A stretch of 13,346 nt of DNA. It comes from Treponema sp. (lineage in GTDB: Bacteria > Spirochaetota > Spirochaetia > Treponematales > Breznakiellaceae). The stretch covers positions 1-13,346 of the forward strand of contig JAITBO010000194.1 in NCBI GenBank assembly GCA_031283505.1. The letters run 5' to 3'. Shown one piece after another: positions 6,758-13,346 of this stretch. Position 1 is the stretch's first letter. Each line of letters opens with the position of its first letter. Below the pieces are notes generated by a model that made no database searches, was not told the origin of the DNA, and saw only the letters and a list, made by a program, of their open reading frames with translations. Both the position numbers and the translations under genes were made by a program.

Positions 6758-7555
6758 CTAGTTTCCAAATATCCCTTCTCTGAAGGCCCCGATGTACTCC
6801 ATGCAGAATTCATCCTGCCCCAGAAGCGCTTCGGCGGCGTAGATCAAGCCCATCATATCCTTGTTCAGGGGATCCAGAATGGCGCTGTCCAGCCCCGCGT
6901 TCATCGCAAGGATGATGAAGCTCTGGTTGACGTACTTCCGGGCGGGCAGATTAAACGATATATTGCTGGCTCCCCCGGTCAGGTGGATCTCCGGGCTCAG
7001 TTCCTTGATCTTCCTCATCGTGGCGGTGATCTTGGCGATACCATCCTCGGAGGTACAGAGCATTTCTACCAGGGGATCGACATAGAGCCGGTCAGGGGCT
7101 ATCCGGCAGCGGACCGCCTGCTCCATCAGCGCGTCAAAGACCTCAAGCCGCTTCTCCGTTGTCCGGGGAATCCCCGTGTCGTCGCTGAGGAGGGCAACGC
7201 ACTTCCACGGGGTGCCGGCTATGATCGGGAATACCTGTTCTACCTTATCCCCTTCCAGGGAAACGGAATTCACCATCCCCGGCTTGTTACAGAACCCTAT
7301 GGCTTCGGCGCAAACCCGGACGCTGGGGCTGTCAATGGCAATGGGGGTATCCGTCGCTTCCTGCACCAGGCCGATTAACCACTTCAAGGTATCCAGTTCA
7401 ATATCCGCCGCCGTGGAAGCGCAGACGTCGATATAGGCGGCTCCCGCATCAGCCTGCTTTCTGGCTAAATCCCGAATGTACTCCTCGTTACGCTCCGCAA
7501 TGGCTTTTGCCATGGAAGGAATTGATCCGTTAATTTTTTCTCCGATGATTATCAT
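6758..7555 (-). CDS. Methyltetrahydrofolate:corrinoid methyltransferase
   Basis: Predicted to transfer a methyl group between a corrinoid protein and tetrahydrofolate (the MT-II role). The 265-residue protein is a single pterin-binding TIM barrel close in layout to AcsE/MtvA-type enzymes: it opens IIIGEKING as AcsE does. The folate-binding residues seen in AcsE are at matching places: Asp75 (AIDSPS), Asn96 (MVNSVSLEGDKVEQVFP), Asp160 (LYVDPL), Asn198 (GGASNISFNLPARKYVNQ). The ATG at 7555 has GGGAG upstream. It follows the corrinoid protein gene by 114 bases that contain GGTAAC-GATG-GTTACC and AGGCGG/CCGCCT dyads but no gene. Downstream are the DUF2284 relic and decayed DNA. Physiological direction (to folate) is inferred from context; AcsE itself is an alternative but no acs genes are nearby. 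Confidence 0.88.
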   Translation of the reverse strand: MIIIGEKINGSIPSMAKAIAERNEEYIRDLARKQADAGAAYIDVCASTAADIELDTLKWLIGLVQEATDTPIAIDSPSVRVCAEAIGFCNKPGMVNSVSLEGDKVEQVFPIIAGTPWKCVALLSDDTGIPRTTEKRLEVFDALMEQAVRCRIAPDRLYVDPLVEMLCTSEDGIAKITATMRKIKELSPEIHLTGGASNISFNLPARKYVNQSFIILAMNAGLDSAILDPLNKDMMGLIYAAEALLGQDEFCMEYIGAFREGIFGN

Positions 7556-7669
7556 GACGCTGTCTCCCTTAGATTTTTGGTAACGATGGTTACCGGTCTT
7601 CTCCGCAAAGGCGGTTCTGCCAACGGGGATACTGCGGCGGAGGCGGTTTCCCTGCCCCCGCCTTTCCCC

Positions 7670-8305
7670 TCAGGCACAGAGTTTCTTGGCCAGGGCCGCC
7701 GCGCCCGCCGCGTCGGCGGAATACCCGTCGGCTCCTATGGCATCGGAGAACTGCTGGTTTATCGGCGCTCCTCCCACGATGAGCTTGAACCCGGTCATTC
7801 CGGAAGCCCGCAGGGCCTCGACGGTTTCCTTCATTGCCGCCATGGTGGTGGTTAAGAGGCTCGACAGGGCTACGATCTTGGTGTTCGGGTGTTCCTTGAG
7901 GCTACGGATGAAGGTTTCAGCGTTCACATCGACCCCCAGGTCGATGACTTCAAAGCCCGCGCTCTCCAGCATCAGGGCTACCAGGTTCTTCCCGATGTCG
8001 TGGAGGTCCCCGTGGACGGTGCCGATGATACACTTGCCCCGGCTGGTGTTTGTACCATCAGCGGCCAGTTTTGGTTTCAGGACCTCGACGCCCTTCTTCA
8101 TGGTCCGGGCGGCGATGAGCATTTCCGGTATAAAGATCTCGGATTTCTGGAACTGCGCCCCCACTATCTCCATAGCATGGATCATCCCTTTATTGAGGAC
8201 TTCCAAGGGCTCGGCTCCTTCCGCCAGGGCTTCCCGTACCAAGGCTTCGATGAGTTTTGATTTGCCCTTCTCTACTGCCTGGGCAATTTCTTGAATCTTA
8301 GACAT
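7670..8305 (-). CDS. Corrinoid (B12)-binding methyl-carrier protein
   Basis: Cobamide protein that shuttles the methyl group between the substrate methyltransferase and the folate methyltransferase (MtaC/MtvC/MtbC type), 211 residues. The N-terminal helical cap domain is at 1-85; the cobalamin-binding domain follows. The lower-ligand motif DxHxxG is GTVHGDLHDIGKNLV, with His102 as the cobalt ligand, followed by the SLLTTTM loop and GGAP. I choose the ATG at 8305 over the one at 8311, because GAGGAG is six bases before the former and touches the latter. The gene begins 12 bases after the UroD-like gene 8318-9397, so they are co-transcribed. GC-rich compared with the transporter and UroD-like genes upstream. 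No reductive activase is in the window. Confidence 0.93.
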   Translation of the reverse strand: MSKIQEIAQAVEKGKSKLIEALVREALAEGAEPLEVLNKGMIHAMEIVGAQFQKSEIFIPEMLIAARTMKKGVEVLKPKLAADGTNTSRGKCIIGTVHGDLHDIGKNLVALMLESAGFEVIDLGVDVNAETFIRSLKEHPNTKIVALSSLLTTTMAAMKETVEALRASGMTGFKLIVGGAPINQQFSDAIGADGYSADAAGAAALAKKLCA

Positions 8306-8317
8306 ACACATCTCCTC

Positions 8318-9397
8318 TTACTGTATCTCCCTGTAACTTAATTCGGGAAGCCTTGTATAATTCTTCCCGGTAAGCGGGGTCAATACCCCGACGCCATACA
8401 TACTTATTATTGACGGTTTTTTGGCGGAACAAAATTTTTTAACATATTCCCTCGCGGCGGCACGCTGATCCTCCTCTGATGTGTCAGGTCCGAATTGATC
8501 GGGAACGATTCTGATAATAATTTTGTCGCCATATTTCTCATATAAGCCCTGGGTGTCGTTCACCGCCTGACCATCCCACGAATCCCACCCTGCGGCAATG
8601 ATATTCGGAATCTGCCGTTCTATGCACCCGCAGCTATGAATATCCGCCCAGGCGCCACGGTAATGAATATGTTCCGTAAGCCTTTTCATATACGGTACGA
8701 TAAGTTCTTTTGCGGTCTCTATCGAGAAAAACGGCGACTGCTGTGATCCCCAATCATCGTGAAAGTGGAAGCCCTCCACATGAAAATGACTCACGAATTT
8801 ATCAACGATTCTTATGTAAAGATCCGTCAAGGTTGTGAAAAAATCGTGGATAGCGCTTTTCTGATCTTCGTCAATGAGGGCAAGCGCGGCCCCTTCAAAG
8901 TCCATAAAAGAAATAAGTCGTTCAAAATACCCGTTCATGATCCAGCAATTGTGAAAGAAACCATTATTGAGAAGGACTTTATTCTCCTCTGCGGAAGCTG
9001 CCCAATCCCAGGCTTCAATATCGGGCCATTCGACTTTATCTTTCCATTCGTTGATGTCGTCCAGCAGGGGAGAACCGGGTTTTACCATGGAACCTCTGAC
9101 TTTTTCCACATATACCCATTCAATACCAAACATATCTTTGCCCCCGAATTGTTCCTGCGGCAGTTTGTTGGCTTCTTGTAAAAAACCGCGGGCAACATTA
9201 TCCGGATATACATGAGGACAGAACGGACCATATTCCAGATTGGTAATCTGCCAAACAGGCTCTCTTTTCATGGTGGCAATATACGCCTCCCTCGGGGATA
9301 CCGGAAAATCATATACCGGCATACCAAGCGCCCCCGGAAAAGGAGGGGGAATTTCCCGTACAACATTTAATTCCTTGGGATCAAATTTTGGAATCAT
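8318..9397 (-). CDS. UroD-like (MtaA/CmuA type) methyltransferase, copy 1
   Basis: Member of the uroporphyrinogen-decarboxylase-like superfamily, which includes cobamide-dependent methyltransferases such as MtaA, MtvB and CmuA; 359 residues. Predicted role: move a methyl group from a methylated substrate to the corrinoid protein encoded next. The start is the ATG at 9397, with AGGAG six bases before it; a TTG directly upstream is also possible. It shows HFHDDWGSQ (211-219) and the metal-type motif HSCGC (His254, Cys256, Cys258), with a further Cys323 (KKFCSAKK) that might complete a zinc site. It overlaps the second UroD-like gene by 17 bases. The two paralogues differ strongly. Real heme-pathway UroD is unlikely given the HSCG motif and corrinoid neighbours. 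Substrate cannot be read from sequence; O-methylated aromatics are plausible. Confidence 0.82.
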   Translation of the reverse strand: MIPKFDPKELNVVREIPPPFPGALGMPVYDFPVSPREAYIATMKREPVWQITNLEYGPFCPHVYPDNVARGFLQEANKLPQEQFGGKDMFGIEWVYVEKVRGSMVKPGSPLLDDINEWKDKVEWPDIEAWDWAASAEENKVLLNNGFFHNCWIMNGYFERLISFMDFEGAALALIDEDQKSAIHDFFTTLTDLYIRIVDKFVSHFHVEGFHFHDDWGSQQSPFFSIETAKELIVPYMKRLTEHIHYRGAWADIHSCGCIERQIPNIIAAGWDSWDGQAVNDTQGLYEKYGDKIIIRIVPDQFGPDTSEEDQRAAAREYVKKFCSAKKPSIISMYGVGVLTPLTGKNYTRLPELSYREIQ

Positions 9398-10391
9398 CAA
9401 CCTCTCCTGTTTTTTTACCCAATTTCATTTCTTCACGGAACTTGCAGACTTCGCCGTGAATAATATCTTTCCACTTGTTCCCACCCGGCATATAGAATGG
9501 AAAATATCCGCCTCCTTCCGAACAAGCCTCAAGTTCTTTGCGTATATCGAGGCGCAGTTCTTCTTCCGACATTTCCCCCAGGCTGATAAGGCGATCATGT
9601 TTCTGTTGATTAAACGATACGTTATAATTCATTTTCTTGCCGGTGATTTTTTTCATGGCGACAATATCGTTCAGATCCATACATTGCAGGCAATCAACGC
9701 CCAACTCGCAGATTTCCGGAATAATATCCTGTATAAAACCGCAGGAATGCAATTCAAAAGCCATCCCGTAACGGTGCGCACGGTCGATTATTGTCTTCAT
9801 CCGGGGTTTTATGAGAAAGCGCCAGGTATCGGGCGAGAAAAACAGTGAGCGCTGCGTACCCCAATCGTCATGGAAATTCAAAATATCAGGTTTGTAATGC
9901 TCCGCGATCTTGTCAATCAACCTGCATTTGTAATCGGTCATTGCGTCAAAGAACGCCGCCGTCTCGTCAGGTTCCGTGATCATCGCAACCATCGCGTTCT
10001 CAAAACCCATCAGAGCGTGCAGTCTTTCAAATAAACCGCAAAGTATACTTTGATATAACAGGTTATTCTCCCGGTCAATCGAGTCTATCTTGTCAATGCG
10101 CCGCGCTTCTTCCCAGTCCCATGCGTCAAGATCGGGAAACTTTACCTGTTCACGCCAGTCGCAAATATCCTCAAGTACAATATGGCGCGCACTGTCAGGA
10201 ACCGGAGCCGGTTCTCCTTCCTTGTAAATCCATTCAACGCCGAACCAGTCTCTGCCGCCCCCGTTATCACGCGGACGCTCAAGGTAGCCGTTCAGCGGTA
10301 TAATAAAATGGAATCCAACGCCAAAAGCGGGCATCCATTCAGGTTCACCATGAAAATAGAAACGGCGCATATTTTCTTTATCGCTTATCAT
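9381..10391 (-). CDS. UroD-like (MtaA/CmuA type) methyltransferase, copy 2
   Basis: A second UroD-superfamily protein, 336 residues, about 20 shorter at the N-terminus than its partner. It shares NFHDDWGTQ (172-180), FFSPDTW, and the metal-type motif ELHSCGF (His215, Cys217), plus Cys290 in LEACSEGGGYFPF, so the H-x-C...C pattern used for zinc in MtaA/MtbA can be drawn here too; the third ligand is inference. AAGGAGG precedes the ATG at 10391, which overlaps the transporter stop as ATGA (10388-10391), and its end overlaps the other UroD-like gene. Adjacent unequal paralogues could act on two substrates or form a heteromer. Base composition is more AT-rich than in the corrinoid and folate methyltransferase genes. 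Confidence 0.8.
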   Translation of the reverse strand: MISDKENMRRFYFHGEPEWMPAFGVGFHFIIPLNGYLERPRDNGGGRDWFGVEWIYKEGEPAPVPDSARHIVLEDICDWREQVKFPDLDAWDWEEARRIDKIDSIDRENNLLYQSILCGLFERLHALMGFENAMVAMITEPDETAAFFDAMTDYKCRLIDKIAEHYKPDILNFHDDWGTQRSLFFSPDTWRFLIKPRMKTIIDRAHRYGMAFELHSCGFIQDIIPEICELGVDCLQCMDLNDIVAMKKITGKKMNYNVSFNQQKHDRLISLGEMSEEELRLDIRKELEACSEGGGYFPFYMPGGNKWKDIIHGEVCKFREEMKLGKKTGEVDDSKI

Positions 10392-11650
10392 ACAGATTCC
10401 TCCTTCCTCTCCATGTAGCTTTCCGTTACCTTTGTTTCGGTGTTTTTTTGTACAATCCCGATCTGTGAATTCCTGTTAAAAAAGGCTTCGCGCAGGCATT
10501 CAATACCAAACATAATCAGATAGGCGACAGCCGCTATCATGAGTCCACTGGTTCCGTTCACATCCCCGAACAGGCCGGCTATGGAGTTTACAATAATAGG
10601 AGATGATGAAACACCTAAACTTATAAAAGTTACGGCAATGGCGATAGCAAGCGCGCTGGCATTTTTTTCAACAGACTCCATAATATAATAGATTGACGAG
10701 GCCTGTTGAATCCCTGCTCCAATTCCGAATATTGCGCCGCCAATGGCAATAACGGTAAGACTTTGCGCTGAGGTTAGAAGAAAGTAGGCCACCGCGAGGA
10801 TTATCATGGCCAGTGCCAAGGTGAATTTTTTGGTCATCCTGATAAGGCCGCCAAAAAGCACCCCTATAACTATGGTCAGAACCGGGTTAAAGGAGGTCGC
10901 CATTCCTATTGCCGAGGAATCTCCCAGGCCCTTGGTCGTTATTGACATACCAATATTGAGGTAAAAGGCAAAATTGAATAACCCAAGAAAAAAACACATT
11001 ATGCAAAGATAAATCATGCCCGGCGTAAACACTTTGACCAATCCGCTCAAGCCTACGCCCTTGCCGACGAGCTTGACATCTTTCTGACCCTTTGGCAGCA
11101 AGATAATAGTAAGCACTATGACCGGGATCACCAAAAGATATACAAAATAGGCTTTATACCAGCCAGAGGTAGAGAGGTATCCGGTCAAGATCGTAAACCC
11201 TGCTATCCCGATACTGCTAGCCGCCTGTTTGAAGCCCATAACCGTGCCGCGGTGTACTCCCGAAAAATTCTGGGCGACGATTGCCCCCCCGACGGAAATG
11301 AGAAATCCTTGCCCGATACCGATGAGGGTACTGCTTACGAAGAGCGCATAGATGGTATTATGGGCAAATACCGGTACCAGCCCGCCTGCCAGTTCACAGG
11401 ATAGGGCGAACACCACCAGTTGCTTCTTGGTGATGTAGGACGCAAGTATCCCGCTCAGTAGTGATACCGGAATGGAAATCAGCGAAGGAATAGTCAAAAT
11501 GGTCTGAATGAGCGTGGGCGGCGAATCCGGAAAAACCTTTGCGATTTCCGCAATTACCGATGAGAATGCGTTGAATGCCGAGTTAAATATCACAAATAAA
11601 AGGATAGGTATGACGACCCTCCAGTTGAGTCTTTCTGACGTGTTTTCCAT
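10388..11650 (-). CDS. MFS transporter, probable importer of the methylated substrate
   Basis: A 420-residue membrane protein with about twelve hydrophobic segments in two halves, split by a charged loop near residues 195-215 (KGQKDVKLVGKG). The loop after the second segment (GILASYITKKQL) sits where MFS motif A is expected but is degenerate. The hydrophilic tail is short and charged. The ATG at 11650 has GGAGGAGAA upstream. It is the first gene of the operon, divergent from the LysR-type regulator, and its stop overlaps the first methyltransferase gene. Context suggests uptake of the compound demethylated by the operon, but MFS specificity cannot be read from sequence and export is not excluded. 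Confidence 0.88.
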   Translation of the reverse strand: MENTSERLNWRVVIPILLFVIFNSAFNAFSSVIAEIAKVFPDSPPTLIQTILTIPSLISIPVSLLSGILASYITKKQLVVFALSCELAGGLVPVFAHNTIYALFVSSTLIGIGQGFLISVGGAIVAQNFSGVHRGTVMGFKQAASSIGIAGFTILTGYLSTSGWYKAYFVYLLVIPVIVLTIILLPKGQKDVKLVGKGVGLSGLVKVFTPGMIYLCIMCFFLGLFNFAFYLNIGMSITTKGLGDSSAIGMATSFNPVLTIVIGVLFGGLIRMTKKFTLALAMIILAVAYFLLTSAQSLTVIAIGGAIFGIGAGIQQASSIYYIMESVEKNASALAIAIAVTFISLGVSSSPIIVNSIAGLFGDVNGTSGLMIAAVAYLIMFGIECLREAFFNRNSQIGIVQKNTETKVTESYMERKEESV

Positions 11651-11695
11651 TTTCTCCTCCGTTTCTTCAGGTTTATGTCAATCAATGACGGTATT

Positions 11696-11726
11696 ATTAT
11701 ATCTCTCCCTTTTTTATCCAGTCTAA
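11696..11726 (-). promoter_or_regulatory. Predicted promoter of the methyltransferase operon
   Basis: On the minus strand a perfect TATAAT lies at 11696-11701. The best upstream match is TTAGAC (11721-11726) at a long 19-base spacing, that is, a poor -35. Transcription would begin near 11689, about 39 bases before the transporter ATG. A strong -10 with a weak -35 fits a promoter that needs an activator. Confidence 0.5.
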
Positions 11727-11745
11727 CAGATAATTTTTTCATATA

Positions 11746-11762
11746 TACAACTTTTTGTTGTA
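11746..11762. promoter_or_regulatory. Dyad TACAAC-N5-GTTGTA, candidate LysR-type operator
   Basis: TACAAC (11746-11751) and GTTGTA (11757-11762) are perfect arms around TTTTT. The centre is about 65 bases upstream of the predicted transcription start at 11689, the usual position of a LysR-family recognition site. The form is T-N15-A rather than the classic T-N11-A. A second dyad, GTAACT-ATTC-AGTTAC, lies at 11787-11802. Confidence 0.5.
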
Positions 11763-11786
11763 CCTCGTCTTTCATTAAAAAAGGCC

Positions 11787-11980
11787 GTAACTATTCAGTT
11801 ACCTGCGGGGGATAGTGAAAACCGGCGGAATGAAGGGGCTTTTAGCCCCGAAATGATCTGATGAAGAACGAAAGATGGCTATAGCCCTCTCTTTGTTAAG
11901 GCATTGGAGAACAAAAAAGTTCTGAAATCACGCTATGACTGACGAGTTAAAAGGCAAGTTCCCCGTTTGTCCGCGCGGGG
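11787..11980. promoter_or_regulatory. Dyad-rich divergent intergenic region
   Basis: No gene is visible between the transporter and the regulator (11651-12025). Besides the operator candidate it holds GTAACT/AGTTAC (11787-11802), GGGGCT-TTT-AGCCCC (11835-11849), a longer imperfect palindrome AAAGA...GGCTATAGCC...TCTTT (11871-11894), and CCCCG/CGGGG (11961-11965 with 11976-11980) followed by a T-rich stretch. A TATAAA at 11992-11997 may be the -10 of the regulator, with TTGTCC at 11967-11972 as a weak -35. The hairpin at 11961 falls within that promoter, so it is unlikely to be a terminator. Confidence 0.4.
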
Positions 11981-12025
11981 TAGTTATTTTTTATAAAATC
12001 GGGTAACCTTTTGTATGAGGGCCCT

Positions 12026-12901
12026 ATGGAACATAGACAATTACTCAACTTTTTAAGTATTTGCGAAAAGAAAAGTTTCTCAAAAGCCTCTGAAGAACGG
12101 TTTATTTCACAGCAGGGGCTGAGTAAATCCATCAAACAACTGGAAGAACAGCTCGGCGTCCCGCTGTTTTATCGTACCGCAAGGGGTATTGATTTGACTG
12201 AATTTGGGTACGCCCTTAAAGAGGCAGCCCATTCCTATCTAAACCACCATGATCAGATTATTGACGCGGTCAGGAAACTTAAGGAAAAAAATATATACCG
12301 CCTGGCTGTCGGCATGACCATAGGGTTTCACGCTAATTTCCCTCCGTGTTTTTTTAAAAACTTTATTTTGAACTATCCGGATATTTCTCTGGATATTATG
12401 ACTTTTCCCAATGATACGTGCCAGGATTCTCTTTTAACGCACAAGATCCCGCTTGGTTTTTCCTGTACGCCGATTAACGCCGATATATTTGATTCTGTCT
12501 GTTGCAAACGGAGTAAACTTGCACTTCTCACCGGGAAGGAACACCGCTTTGCGCGGCGGCCTTGCATCCGCATTAAAGAACTCCGAAAAGAAAAAGTCGC
12601 CATCGTGAATACCCGCACGTACCCCTTCTCGACAATTGCGGATATATTCAGGAAATATGGAATTAAACCATCTATTTATTTGGATGGTTCGGAAAACAGT
12701 CTGCTCTATGAATTATGCAGTACCAACCGGATTGTCAGCTTCTGGCCAGGTCCTATCCGGCAATCTCCGGAACTGGTGAGTATCCCCATTGAGGATATAG
12801 ATATTTATTTTGAATTTCATCTCATTGTGAATAAGACTACCTATGTCAGCGAAGCGGCAAATCAATTTATCGCCTATACCAAAGAGAATTTTGGCAATTA
12901 A
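12026..12901 (+). CDS. LysR-type transcriptional regulator
   Basis: A 291-residue LysR-family regulator, of normal length. I choose the ATG at 12026 (GAGGG seven bases upstream) rather than the TTG at 12011. The N-terminal winged helix-turn-helix is clear: MEHRQLLNFLSICEKKSFSK, then ISQQGLSKSIKQLEEQLG and PLFYRTARGIDLTEFG (residues 1-66). The linker helix (67-90) is followed by an effector-binding domain. The gene is divergent from the transporter gene, with 375 bases between the two start codons; LysR regulators commonly control the divergent operon and their own gene. The effector is likely the methylated substrate or its product. AT-rich compared with the rnf genes. Confidence 0.93.
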   Translation: MEHRQLLNFLSICEKKSFSKASEERFISQQGLSKSIKQLEEQLGVPLFYRTARGIDLTEFGYALKEAAHSYLNHHDQIIDAVRKLKEKNIYRLAVGMTIGFHANFPPCFFKNFILNYPDISLDIMTFPNDTCQDSLLTHKIPLGFSCTPINADIFDSVCCKRSKLALLTGKEHRFARRPCIRIKELRKEKVAIVNTRTYPFSTIADIFRKYGIKPSIYLDGSENSLLYELCSTNRIVSFWPGPIRQSPELVSIPIEDIDIYFEFHLIVNKTTYVSEAANQFIAYTKENFGN

Positions 12902-13244
12902 AAATAAGGATTGATGGTTGATTGCTCCCAGGCTTTTCTAAAAAGGAGGTAGCCTTCTTCTATCAGGCAGCGCAGGAATTGTTTGTGGCGCTGATGCGGC
13001 TCAAAAAACGCTCATCGCCGTCCAGTTTAACGACGACGCCCCTTTTTCAATAATGATTTTATCATTTTTATTCTATTTATATTCAAATAATTTTAGCAAA
13101 ATATTGCGTATAACTACGCCCTATCTCTCGCTCCGCCTCGCGGCGTCCTGACGGCGAAAAGGGCGGCGCTTTTATCCCGCCGCCTTTACCAACCGGCTTT
13201 CCGGAACCCCGATCCGCCTACTGGCGGCGCAGCATATACCGACC
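12902..13244. other. Non-coding stretch with hairpins
   Basis: I see no convincing gene here. Two structures stand out: AATGAT-TTT-ATCATT (13052-13066) followed by T-rich DNA, which may be the terminator after the regulator, and AAAGGGCGGCG...CGCCGCCTTT (13157-13187), a GC-rich hairpin with one bulge and a short T run that could terminate from either side. The AT-rich block 13050-13110 is sharply different in composition from the GC-rich stretch 13120-13240. Confidence 0.4.
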
Positions 13245-13346
13245 TGTTGAGGCTGTCGGAAAAGTAGACGAATCACAAAAACTGTGGCATACTGCGCCTA
13301 TCATGCCGCGATACAAATACTTTGACCGGTCCCAGGGTTTGTTTCT
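13245..13346 (+). mobile_element. Left end of a probable insertion sequence
   Basis: TGTTGAGGCTGTCGGAAAAG at 13245-13264 looks like the terminal end of an insertion sequence (many end in forms such as GAGxCTGTxxGAAAA), and about 40 bases later a transposase-like reading frame begins. The other end, and so the inverted repeat and target duplication, are outside the window. The exact boundary is approximate. Confidence 0.45.
13304..13346 (+). CDS. Transposase, 5' fragment (window edge)
   Basis: An ATG at 13304 opens MPRYKYFDRSQGLF and continues past the window edge; 14 codons are visible. This resembles the N-terminus of IS1182/IS4-type transposases, which begin MxRYKxYDxSQGxF. No strong ribosome site precedes it, as is common for transposases. 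The call rests on a short match plus the adjacent candidate terminal repeat, so it is tentative. Confidence 0.5.

Noticed and set aside
6701..7378. 225-codon plus-strand open frame
   Set aside because: It is antisense to the folate methyltransferase, whose catalytic residues are all in place; a shadow frame in GC-rich coding DNA.
8318..10391. Heme biosynthesis uroporphyrinogen decarboxylases (hemE)
   Set aside because: Two overlapping copies inside a corrinoid methyltransferase operon with HSCG motifs fit methyltransferases better, and no other heme genes are present.
11961..12000. Rho-independent terminator (CCCCG/CGGGG plus T-rich tail)
   Set aside because: No gene on the plus strand ends just upstream, the stem is short with a ten-base loop, and it overlaps the likely promoter of the regulator.
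12950..13050. Possible protein remnant upstream of the insertion sequence
   Set aside because: Short frames of about 25 residues can be read on both strands, but none carries a motif I recognise or a plausible start.

Overview
The window looks like a chromosomal segment of a spirochaete, most likely an acetogenic termite-gut Treponema. This organism call is inference. It rests on a complete-looking Rnf operon beside one-carbon methyltransferase genes, moderate GC, and remnants of gene families I associate with gut treponemes. A single-base search would settle it. From 1 to 11650 every recognisable gene is on the minus strand; a LysR-type regulator and the start of an insertion sequence are on the plus strand at the right end.

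Region 1 (1-4692, minus) is the Rnf operon in the order rnfC-D-G-E-A-B, with rnfB cut by the window edge. Rnf moves electrons from reduced ferredoxin to NAD+ and pumps Na+ or H+. Genes D to A are joined by ATGA overlaps. A 139-base gap with several dyads separates rnfC from rnfD, and the rnfD start region (ribosome site plus first codons) is tandemly duplicated. A good sigma-70-type promoter lies about 200 bases upstream of rnfC.

Region 2 (about 4930-6722) is decayed. It holds a palindrome-rich stretch (5086-5253), a gene broken by two frameshifts (5270-5978), an array of six degenerate 20-22 bp repeats (6041-6166), a cytidylate-kinase-like gene lacking its N-terminus and frameshifted (6192-6604), and the first ~43 codons of a DUF2284-type metal-binding protein gene (6605-6722) joined directly to the kinase remnant. 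I count five frame breaks here and none in the neighbouring genes, so I read this as real decay and a deletion scar rather than sequencing error.

Region 3 (6758-11650, minus) is a corrinoid-dependent methyl-transfer operon. In transcription order it encodes an MFS transporter, two different UroD-like methyltransferases, a corrinoid-binding protein, and a methyltetrahydrofolate:corrinoid methyltransferase. The likely job is uptake of a methylated compound (O-methylated aromatics are a good candidate), transfer of its methyl group to the cobamide protein, then to tetrahydrofolate, feeding the methyl branch of acetogenesis. The nearby Rnf complex would conserve energy from the same metabolism. 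The divergent LysR-type regulator (12026-12901) probably controls the operon: a dyad sits near -65 of a predicted promoter with a perfect TATAAT box.

Region 4 (12902-13346) is non-coding with a few hairpins, then the left end of a probable insertion sequence whose transposase gene starts at 13304 and leaves the window.
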